From NCBI RefSeq assembly GCF_024298825.1, contig NZ_CP101153.1, positions 3,844,001-3,908,000 of the forward strand: a stretch of DNA of 64,000 bases, read 5' to 3'. Position numbers and translations under genes: made by a program. A model generated the notes under the pieces. It was not told where the DNA came from. It saw only the letters and a list, made by a program, of their open reading frames with translations, and searched no databases. Source of the DNA: Haloglomus salinum. GTDB taxonomy: Archaea; Halobacteriota; Halobacteria; Halobacteriales; Haloarculaceae. Below, piece after piece: positions 8,267 through 15,310 of the stretch (the stretch's first letter is position 1; the number at the start of each line of letters is the position of its first letter).

Positions 8267-9208
8267 TCAGTCGGCCGCCGCGTCCGGTTCGTTCTCCAGT
8301 GCCACCAGCTCCTCCACGTCCGGGACCTCGGCGTCCTGCTGGGTGATAATCTCGATACGACGGGTGAGCTTGTCCCGGGAGTAGGAGATCATCGCGCCGG
8401 GGTCCGACATGACGGAGTAGTCGTTGTTGTTCTTCGCGACGTGTACCATCAGGCCCTGCAGGGTATCACGGACGACCTGCGGGTCGACGATGCCGTCCTG
8501 GACGAGGGTGCGGAGCTTGCGGACGCCCCAGCCGACGTGACGGCCCTCGTCGCTCCGGATGTAGCCGACGCCCTCCAGCACGCCGGGGAGGTGTGGCATC
8601 TCGCGGTCGGTGATATCGCTGTCCTGTTCACCGTAGATCTCCTGGAAGGAGTAGTAGCCCGTCTGGGCCATCACGCTCTCGACCACGATGTGGTAGTGGG
8701 CGATGGCTCGCGCCATCTGCTCGGGGGAGTCGTTTTCGAGCAGTTCGGCCATGTTGCGCTCGGTCTCGTCGAAGATGTGGGTGTAGGAATCGTTGAAGAA
8801 CCGGGCACCGGTCGGTGGCGTCACCTCGAATCCCAGCTTTTCCGCCGCCGGGTTCACGACGTTCCGCCAGTAGCGGTCGAAGAAGGCGGTGTGTTTGGCC
8901 TCCTCGTAGATCTGGCTGGACAGGAACATCTGGTCGTTGATGTCCTCGAGGACGATACTCATCGGCGCGAGGTCCTCGGTCACGGCCTCCTCGCCGGCGC
9001 CGAACTGCGCAAGCAGCTGCCGGAACTCGTCGAACTCGGCCTCGCTGGGTTCGTCGGCTACCAGCCGCTCGAGGTCCGTCTCCAGCTTCTCGTCCGGGAT
9101 ATCCTCGTACGGGTCCCAGTGGTTGTAGACGGCGTGCCGGAAGTAGCCGCCCGCGAACGAGTCCGGGTCCAGCCGCATATCTCGCGTGTCGTCGGCGTAC
9201 CGTGACAT
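8267..9208 (-). CDS. R2-like ligand-binding oxidase / RNR small-subunit family
   Basis: A 313-aa ferritin-like di-metal protein. Metal ligands fit the R2/R2lox pattern: a Glu in GEEAVTED (73-79), E103 and H106 in EEAKH, a further Glu in VVESVMAQTG and the pair in RSDEGRHVGWG. No RNR large subunit is nearby and the C-terminus lacks the R2 radical-transfer tail, so an R2lox-type Mn/Fe oxidase is favoured over a true reductase subunit. The start at 9208 gives an acidic soluble N-terminus. AT-rich TTTATTA lies about 60 bp upstream. Confidence 0.75.
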   Translation of the reverse strand: MSRYADDTRDMRLDPDSFAGGYFRHAVYNHWDPYEDIPDEKLETDLERLVADEPSEAEFDEFRQLLAQFGAGEEAVTEDLAPMSIVLEDINDQMFLSSQIYEEAKHTAFFDRYWRNVVNPAAEKLGFEVTPPTGARFFNDSYTHIFDETERNMAELLENDSPEQMARAIAHYHIVVESVMAQTGYYSFQEIYGEQDSDITDREMPHLPGVLEGVGYIRSDEGRHVGWGVRKLRTLVQDGIVDPQVVRDTLQGLMVHVAKNNNDYSVMSDPGAMISYSRDKLTRRIEIITQQDAEVPDVEELVALENEPDAAAD

Positions 9209-9694
9209 GACACCACGACACACGACCAGAGGAACTATGTAGATACCCCGCCGCGAGCGAGGCCCGTTTATTACTGGCTCTCTCAAGTGTAGTGGCGAAC
9301 AGGCGGCACCGCTCCTGCGCGCCGGACCGTGGTGCCGCGCTGGCGGAACCGACCAGCAAGTGGCGTGCTGGCTGGTCGGGTCGGCGGTCCGGCGGTGGCT
9401 CGTCAGGTCACGCGGGGCGTTGGTCGCGGGTTCGTACTTGAATCTACGTGCTGAGGACACAAGACACCGATTAACGATATTTCTGATTATGATTCAGATT
9501 TCGAACTGAAAACATACGACAACCATAAAATGGACAGAATAGCTAGGAATCCGTCGGTTGCATCCGCGAGCGGTTCACCGCTGGCGACCGGAGGGAGCCA
9601 GCGGCTTTTTCCGAACGTTTTTTGCGCAAGTGGTTCGCGAAGAGCGCCGTCCCGAAGGCCGGCGCACGAGCGAACCCGCAGCGGAAAAGCTCTT
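9209..9694. other. Long intergenic region with two inverted repeats
   Basis: No convincing gene is seen here. It lies between the R2lox start and the acyl-CoA dehydrogenase stop, both on the minus strand. It holds the R2lox promoter at the left, two stacked GC-rich inverted repeats at about 9303-9379 and an unusually AT-rich patch at about 9470-9530. Reading frames that cross it are extensions of shadows. Confidence 0.5.
9303..9379. repeat. Two consecutive inverted repeats
   Basis: GCGGCACC (9303-9310) pairs with GGTGCCGC (9331-9338), and CCGACCAGC (9349-9357) pairs with GCTGGTCGG (9371-9379). Both stems are perfect. They could form two RNA hairpins or be a decayed small insertion; neither matches a riboswitch I know. 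Confidence 0.5.
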
Positions 9695-10849
9695 TTAGAA
9701 GCCCTTGCCCTGAAGTTCGCGGGCGATGATGTTCTTCTGTATCTCGGTGGTGCCCTCGTAGATCTGGGTAATCTTGGCGTCGCGGTAGAAGCGCTCGACG
9801 TCGAAGTCGTTGACGTAGCCGGAGCCGCCGTGGATCTGCACGGCCTCGTTCGCGACATCGACGGCGACACGGCTCGCGTACTCTTTCGCCATCGACGCGA
9901 GCTTCGTGACGGGCTCGTCGGAGTTCTCGACGGACCAGGCGGACTTGTAGGTCAGCTGGCGGGCGGCCTCGAGCTTCGTGTGCATGTCAGCGAGTTTGTG
10001 CTGGATGGCCTGGAACTCGCCGATGGGCTGGCCGAACTGCTCGCGCTGCTGGCTGTACTCGAGCGCGCGCTCGCAGGCACCCTTCGCGATACCGACACCC
10101 TGCGCGGCGACGCCGGTTCGGGTGGCGTCGAAGAACTGCATCTGCTGCAGGAAGCCCATTCCCTCGGTCCCGATGAGGTTCTCCTCGGGGACGCGGACGT
10201 CGTCGAAGATGAGCTCCGCCGTGTCGCTCGCGCGGATGCCCATCTTACCCGTGATCTTGTCAGCCTCGAAGCCGTCACGGTCGCTCTCGACGACGATCTG
10301 GCTGAAGCCGTTGTAGCGGCCCTCGGCGTCCGGGTCCGTCTTGCACAGCACCGTGAAGAAGTCGCCGACGGTGCCGTTCGTGATCCACATCTTGTTACCG
10401 TTGATGACGTACTCGTCGCCGTCCTTCTCCGCGCGCGTGGAGATGGAGGAGACGTCGGAGCCGGTGTCCGGCTCGGAGATAGCCGCGCCCGAGATGGCGT
10501 CACCGGAAACGATGTCGGGGAGGAAGCGCTCCTTCTGGTCCTCGGTCCCGAACTCGATGATGTTCTCGGTCCCGAACGAGCAGGCCATGATGGAGAGGCC
10601 GATGCCCGGGTCCGCCGCGAACAGTTCCTCGCCGACGAGGATGTTGTCGATGGGGTCGTAGCCCGCGCCACCGTAGTCCATCGGGATGGACATCCCGATG
10701 AGGCCCATCTCGGCGGCCTGGTCCACGATGTCGTGTGGGAACTTCTCTTCGACGTCGTACTCGACGGCGTTGGGCCGAATCTCGTTGTCGGCGAACCGCT
10801 TGACCTCCTTCTGGAGTTGCTCCTGCTCGTCTGTCAGACCGAAGTCCAT
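9695..10849 (-). CDS. Acyl-CoA dehydrogenase
   Basis: A 384-aa FAD flavoprotein that makes the first alpha,beta double bond in beta-oxidation. It contains the family signatures [12 protein letters not shown] (FAD/substrate loop), [11 protein letters not shown], the C-terminal [20 protein letters not shown], and the YEGTTEIQ segment with the candidate catalytic Glu. Length is normal. The ATG at 10849 begins [13 protein letters not shown], the usual N-terminus. It is divergent from the dehydrogenase/hydratase fusion that does the next two steps, and the shared 185-bp gap carries an inverted repeat. Confidence 0.92.
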   Translation of the reverse strand: MDFGLTDEQEQLQKEVKRFADNEIRPNAVEYDVEEKFPHDIVDQAAEMGLIGMSIPMDYGGAGYDPIDNILVGEELFAADPGIGLSIMACSFGTENIIEFGTEDQKERFLPDIVSGDAISGAAISEPDTGSDVSSISTRAEKDGDEYVINGNKMWITNGTVGDFFTVLCKTDPDAEGRYNGFSQIVVESDRDGFEADKITGKMGIRASDTAELIFDDVRVPEENLIGTEGMGFLQQMQFFDATRTGVAAQGVGIAKGACERALEYSQQREQFGQPIGEFQAIQHKLADMHTKLEAARQLTYKSAWSVENSDEPVTKLASMAKEYASRVAVDVANEAVQIHGGSGYVNDFDVERFYRDAKITQIYEGTTEIQKNIIARELQGKGF

Positions 10850-10951
10850 AGACACGGTGCAGGGGTACATGGTTGTAAACCCTTCGAGTGCGGTTGACAC
10901 GCAAGCGGGCTCACGGGGCCGTAGCGGTGCGTCAACGGCGCAGATAGGGTA

Positions 10952-10979
10952 ACCCCACCCTCACACTGGCGGGTGGGGT
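10952..10979. promoter_or_regulatory. Inverted repeat in a divergent beta-oxidation promoter
   Basis: ACCCCACCC at 10952-10960 and GGGTGGGGT at 10971-10979 form a perfect 9-bp inverted repeat with a 10-bp spacer. It lies between the divergently transcribed acyl-CoA dehydrogenase and HAD/hydratase genes. This is the layout of a dimeric repressor operator controlling both, although a hairpin role cannot be excluded. Confidence 0.5.
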
Positions 10980-11034
10980 CGTGGCCCATCGAAAAGGAAC
11001 GTTGAAACCTGCGCCGTGGGACCACACACCTGTT

Positions 11035-13002
11035 ATGGAGTTCGACGACATCGAGACCATCGCGGTACTCGGCGCCGGGAGCATGGGTCACGGAATCGCG
11101 GAGGTGGCCGCGCTCGCGGGATACGACGTGAACCTGCGGGACATCAAGGAGGAGTTCGTCCAGAACGGCTACGAGCAGATCGAGTGGTCGCTCGAGAAGC
11201 TGGCCGAGAAGGACCAGATCTCCGAGGACGAGGCCAACAGCGCCATGGACCGCGTCGAGCCGTACGTCGACGTCGAGGCGGCCGTCGGCGAGGCCGACTT
11301 CGTCATCGAGGCGGTCCCGGAGAAGATGGAGATCAAGAAGGACGTCTACAGCGACGTCGAGGAGCACCTCCCCGAGGAGGCCATCATCGCGACCAACACC
11401 TCCTCGCTCTCCATCACGAACCTGGCCGAGGAGACCGAGCGTCCCGAGCAGTTCTGCGGGATGCACTTCTTCAACCCGCCGGTACGCATGCAGCTGGTCG
11501 AGGTCATCTCCGGCGCGGAGACGGCCGACGAGACCCTCGACGCGACCGAGGAACTCGCCGAGGCGTTCGGCAAGACCCCCGTGCGCGTCCGCAAGGACTC
11601 GCCCGGCTTCATCGTGAACCGCATCCTCGTCCCGCTGATGAACGAGGCCTGCTGGATGGTCTCCGAGGACGAGGCGACCATCGAGGAGATCGACTCCACC
11701 ACGAAGTTCGACGTCGGCCTCCCGATGGGCGCGTTCGAGCTGGGTGACCAGGTCGGCAACGACGTCACCTACCACGTCCTCGAGTACATGCACGACGTGC
11801 TCGGTGACGCCTACCAGCCCGCGCCGTTCCTCGAGGAGACCGTCGAAGCCGAGAACTACGGCAAGAAGTCCGGCAAGGGCTTCTACGACTACGAGGACGG
11901 CGAGGGCGTCGACGTCCCCGTCGACGCTGGTAACGAGGAGATCGAGCACCGCCTGCTCGCCGTGATGGCCAACGAGGTCGGCAACCTCGTCGGACAGGAC
12001 GTCTCGAACCCGCGAGACATCGACCAGGCCGTCATGCTGGGCGCTGGCTACCCCGAGGGCCCTGCGAAGATGGCCGACGAGGCCGGGCTGGAGACGCTCG
12101 TCGAGCATCTCGACGAGAAGTACGAGGAATCCGAGCACCCCCGCTACGAGGTCAGCGATGGGCTCCGCGAGGCCGCCAAGGCCGGCGGCTTCCACGACGC
12201 CGACGACGAGGAGGACCTCGAGGAGTTCGAGACCATCGAGCTGGAGTACCCCGGCGACATGGTCGGGCACATCAAGCTGTCCCGCGAGGCCCGCATGAAC
12301 ACGGTCAACCCGCAGATGCTGGAGGACCTCTCCGACGCCGTCGACCTCCTCGAGGACGACGACGAGGTGCGCGCCATCCTCATCACGGGCAAGGGGCGCG
12401 CGTTCTCCGCTGGTGCCGACGTCACGGGCATGGCCTCCAACGCCGACCCCATCTCCGCCATCGGGCTCTCGCAGAAGGGCCAGTCCACGTTCGGCAAGCT
12501 CGAGGAGTGCTCGATGCCGGTCGTCGCCGGCATCGACGGGTTCGCCCTCGGCGGCGGCTTCGAGATGGCGATGTGTGCCGACATCCGCGTCGCCTCCGAG
12601 CGCTCCGAGCTGGGCACGCCCGAGCACAACCTCGGTCTGCTGCCGGGCTGGGGCGGCACCCAGCGCCTGGTCGACATCGTCGGCCTCGGCCGCGCGAAGG
12701 AGATCGTCTTCACCGCCGAGCGGTTCGACGCCGAGACGATGTACGACTACGGCTACGTCAACGAGGTCGTCGACAACGAGGAGTTCGAACAGAAGGCCCA
12801 CGAGTGGGCCGCGGACCTCGCCGGCGGGCCGCCGATCGCCCAGCAGCTCACGAAGCGTGCGATGCTGAAGGGTCTCCACGACCGCGAGGCCGGACTGGAG
12901 CTGGAGAGCCAGGCGTTCGGCCACCTCATCAACACGGACGACCTCATGACGGGCATCACCGCCTTCATGGGTGACGAGGAGCCCGAGTTCGAGGGCAAGT
13001 AG
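11035..13002 (+). CDS. 3-hydroxyacyl-CoA dehydrogenase / enoyl-CoA hydratase fusion
   Basis: A 655-aa bifunctional beta-oxidation enzyme. Residues 1-290 are the NAD-binding dehydrogenase (VLGAGSMGHGIAEVAA, then MHFFNPPVRM and KDSPGFIVNRIL). The middle holds the C-terminal dehydrogenase helical domain. Residues about 400-655 are a crotonase with the oxyanion-hole segments FSAGADVTGM and DGFALGGGFEMAMCAD. The domain order, dehydrogenase first, is the archaeal one and the reverse of bacterial FadB. The ATG at 11035 begins right at the Rossmann fold. Confidence 0.92.
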   Translation: MEFDDIETIAVLGAGSMGHGIAEVAALAGYDVNLRDIKEEFVQNGYEQIEWSLEKLAEKDQISEDEANSAMDRVEPYVDVEAAVGEADFVIEAVPEKMEIKKDVYSDVEEHLPEEAIIATNTSSLSITNLAEETERPEQFCGMHFFNPPVRMQLVEVISGAETADETLDATEELAEAFGKTPVRVRKDSPGFIVNRILVPLMNEACWMVSEDEATIEEIDSTTKFDVGLPMGAFELGDQVGNDVTYHVLEYMHDVLGDAYQPAPFLEETVEAENYGKKSGKGFYDYEDGEGVDVPVDAGNEEIEHRLLAVMANEVGNLVGQDVSNPRDIDQAVMLGAGYPEGPAKMADEAGLETLVEHLDEKYEESEHPRYEVSDGLREAAKAGGFHDADDEEDLEEFETIELEYPGDMVGHIKLSREARMNTVNPQMLEDLSDAVDLLEDDDEVRAILITGKGRAFSAGADVTGMASNADPISAIGLSQKGQSTFGKLEECSMPVVAGIDGFALGGGFEMAMCADIRVASERSELGTPEHNLGLLPGWGGTQRLVDIVGLGRAKEIVFTAERFDAETMYDYGYVNEVVDNEEFEQKAHEWAADLAGGPPIAQQLTKRAMLKGLHDREAGLELESQAFGHLINTDDLMTGITAFMGDEEPEFEGK

Positions 13003-13083
13003 AGCGCCGACAGCGGACAATCCTGCGTTTCACTTTCACTGCGGCGGGCCCGTGCTTTTTCCATAGACTCCGGACTTGGGGCT

Positions 13084-13776
13084 ATGGCCAAGCGGTCTCA
13101 CGACCTCGACTGGCTCCGGGAGAAGTACCACGGGGAAGGCATGACCCAGGCCGAAATCGCCGAGGAGTGTGACGTGACCCCCTCGGCAGTCCGGAAGTGG
13201 ATGAAACGGAACGGAGTCGAGACACGAGACCTGAAGGGCGAGAATCATCCACTTCACGGAGAGGAACGGGACGAATCGGTGAAGGAATCGATCTCCGAAA
13301 CGCTGCATGACCGCGAGTATCCCGACGAGTGGCGCGAACGTCTCGTAGAGGCGAAGCAGGGCCAGACGATTCCAGCGGAGGTTCGTGAGCGTATCTCCGA
13401 CTCGCTGAGTGGTTTCACCAGACCAAGAGAGACACGACGGAAGATGAGTGAGTCGAGCAGGGGTGAGAACAATTCGCAGTGGCAAGGCGGGCACGACGAC
13501 AACTACGGTCCTGGCTGGTATATGGCCAGACAGCGAGTGAAACAGCGAGACGGAGTGTGCCAGAACTGTGGTACTGATGGCAGCGAAGACAGGTTGGAGG
13601 TCCATCACATCGTCCCGTTGAGATTGTTCGACCAGTCCGAAGAGGCCGAAAAACGGGACGCGCACGACCTCTCGAACCTGGTCCTCCTCTGCAGACCGTG
13701 CCACATGGAGGCCGAACACGGTGACCTCGAATTCGAGTCAGGAATCCACCCACCCGACGGTGTCGGGCAGTCGTGA
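13084..13776 (+). CDS. NUMOD/HNH homing-type endonuclease
   Basis: A 230-aa protein with an N-terminal helix-turn-helix (MTQAEIAEECDVTPSAVRKW, about 21-40). Then come several NUMOD3-like repeats of the form GENHPLHGEERDESVKESIS. The C-terminal HNH nuclease has CQNCG, LEVHHIVPL, DLSNLVLLC and RPCH. This architecture is that of free-standing homing endonucleases. It ends 41 bp before an intron-containing tRNA-Glu gene, which makes it a candidate mobility enzyme for that intron or site. It has no partner genes. Confidence 0.85.
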   Translation: MAKRSHDLDWLREKYHGEGMTQAEIAEECDVTPSAVRKWMKRNGVETRDLKGENHPLHGEERDESVKESISETLHDREYPDEWRERLVEAKQGQTIPAEVRERISDSLSGFTRPRETRRKMSESSRGENNSQWQGGHDDNYGPGWYMARQRVKQRDGVCQNCGTDGSEDRLEVHHIVPLRLFDQSEEAEKRDAHDLSNLVLLCRPCHMEAEHGDLEFESGIHPPDGVGQS

Positions 13777-13817
13777 ACCGACGCGATTTTATTACCGGGG
13801 GGTGTACCTCGGGGTAC

Positions 13818-13950
13818 GCTCGCTTGGTGTAGCCCGGCCAATCATATTGGCCTTTCGAGAAAATTTGGCGTGTTCGATATCAAACGGCGCGATAACTCGC
13901 CAAGTTTTCGAAGAAAGCCGATGACAGGGGTTCAAATCCCCTAGCGAGCA
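13818..13950 (+). tRNA. tRNA-Glu(TTC) with an anticodon-loop intron
   Basis: Acceptor arms GCTCGCT (13818-13824) and AGCGAGC (13943-13949) pair perfectly, with discriminator A at 13950. The T arm is AGGGG-TTCAAAT-CCCCT. The anticodon stem TTGGC (13847-13851) pairs with GCCGA (13917-13921) and the anticodon TTC is 13854-13856. About 58 extra bases (near 13858-13915) interrupt the loop next to position 37. The inserted ends AAAATTTGGCG and CGCCAAGTTTTCG are largely complementary, as expected for an archaeal bulge-helix-bulge intron. The exact splice points are my estimate. Confidence 0.88.
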
Positions 13951-13966
13951 TCCCAACTTCCCTACG

Positions 13967-15202
13967 CTACTCTTCGATCGACAGGTCCTGCCGTCGGATG
14001 TAGGTCCGCTCCTCGGTGTCGAACACGGCTGCCTCGGGTACGTCGCCCGAGTCCGCCAGGTCGCGAAGTTTCGAGCTGTCGATGCCTAGCACCGTCTCGC
14101 GGTCGACCCCTGCCTCGTCGAGCGCCCCGAAGACCGTCTCGTCGTCCTTCGGCGAGCGGCGGGTCGACCGTGTCCGCCTGATGGTCGCGTACCGCCCGGT
14201 GTACTCTTCGTCGGCCGCGACCCGGGTCTCCAGCACCTCGCCGACCTCCTTGCGCCGGTCGTCGAGCAGGCTCTTGACCTGCGAGAGCAGCCCGTAGAGG
14301 TCCGTCAGCGTCTCGGTGTCGGCATCGGCGAGCGATGCCTCGTCGTACTCCAGCAGGTCCAGTAGCGGCGCCATCTCCGCCTCTGGCGTGACGACATCCG
14401 GGCCGGGCGTCGTGTCGTCGCGGTTGGAAGTCCCGGCGGCTGACCCGGAATCGTCGTCTGTCGGGGCCGCGTCGACCTTGGCACGACCCCCCTTGGCCCC
14501 GTCAGGCCTGAGTTCGATCACCTCCCGCTGGGCCTCGTCGGCGGAACGGACCGTCAGGAGCGCGGCGGTGGGGCGGTCGCCGGGGTCGTCGGCCACCTCC
14601 GGGTTGGTCGTGCCGGGATAGGAGACGTGGTAGCCGTGCTCGTCGGCGACCCACTCGCGGGGGTCGTCGCTGCCACCGGCGAGGACCCCGTTCAGGTACA
14701 CGGCACTGTGGTCGGTCAGCTCGAACGGCTGCAGGTCGACGGCGTACGGGTTCAGCGGCGGCGTCAACTCCCGGTGGAGGCAGAGGAGGTTGTGGGTCCG
14801 GAGGTCCTCGTCGACCAGGCTGGCGAGGGCCTCCTCCAAGTCGGGACCACGGTCGATACCGTACAGTGCGACGGTGTTCTCGACGTACGTCGGCGTCGCG
14901 CCGAGGCGCTCGACGGGCGCACGCTCGGCGAGCATCGCGAGGGAGTCACGCGCCCCGGCGGCCTCCCGGGGGCCGGCGACGACGTAGCAGGGGATGCCGG
15001 CTCCGGAGAGCGGTTCGAGCGCAGATGCGACGGTCTCGATATCACCCCCGTCGGGCGTCGGACGGCGGAGCAGGTTCCCCGTGTGGACGACCGCGTCGGC
15101 TTCTCGGGCCAGCGCCGCTTCGACCGCCCGGCGGAGCCCCTCGACGGCGGGGGTGTCGGCGGCGACCAGCGAATCGCTCACGTGCAGGATGCGGACCGTC
15201 AT
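13967..15202 (-). CDS. Mre11-like metallophosphoesterase-fold protein, active site degraded
   Basis: A 411-aa protein whose first 200 residues follow the Mre11/SbcD metallophosphoesterase layout: RILHVSDSL, then ADAVVHTGNLL, then YVVAGPRE and YLNGVLAGG. The metal-binding residues of the usual DxH, GDxx, GNH and GHxH motifs are largely missing, so phosphodiesterase activity is doubtful. An Asp/Ser-rich linker (about 245-275) leads to a helical C-terminal domain. No Rad50-like partner is adjacent. It may be a structural or regulatory paralogue. Confidence 0.6.
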   Translation of the reverse strand: MTVRILHVSDSLVAADTPAVEGLRRAVEAALAREADAVVHTGNLLRRPTPDGGDIETVASALEPLSGAGIPCYVVAGPREAAGARDSLAMLAERAPVERLGATPTYVENTVALYGIDRGPDLEEALASLVDEDLRTHNLLCLHRELTPPLNPYAVDLQPFELTDHSAVYLNGVLAGGSDDPREWVADEHGYHVSYPGTTNPEVADDPGDRPTAALLTVRSADEAQREVIELRPDGAKGGRAKVDAAPTDDDSGSAAGTSNRDDTTPGPDVVTPEAEMAPLLDLLEYDEASLADADTETLTDLYGLLSQVKSLLDDRRKEVGEVLETRVAADEEYTGRYATIRRTRSTRRSPKDDETVFGALDEAGVDRETVLGIDSSKLRDLADSGDVPEAAVFDTEERTYIRRQDLSIEE

Positions 15203-15310
15203 GGGGAGCCGTCAGTCGGTTCCCGATAAAAAGCCTCGCGTGGGGGCCGAGATGTCCGGGTGGCCAGTGTCGGTAACCCCCGCCCGACAGCCGAGTCAGG
15301 TCGGCCCTCG

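Noticed and set aside
10834-13020. 728-residue minus-strand frame
   Set aside because: It is the antisense of the acyl-CoA/hydroxyacyl-CoA dehydrogenase fusion. High GC keeps such frames open; its sequence is Leu/Val/Asp/Gly repetitive with no domain, and the plus-strand protein has clear motifs throughout.
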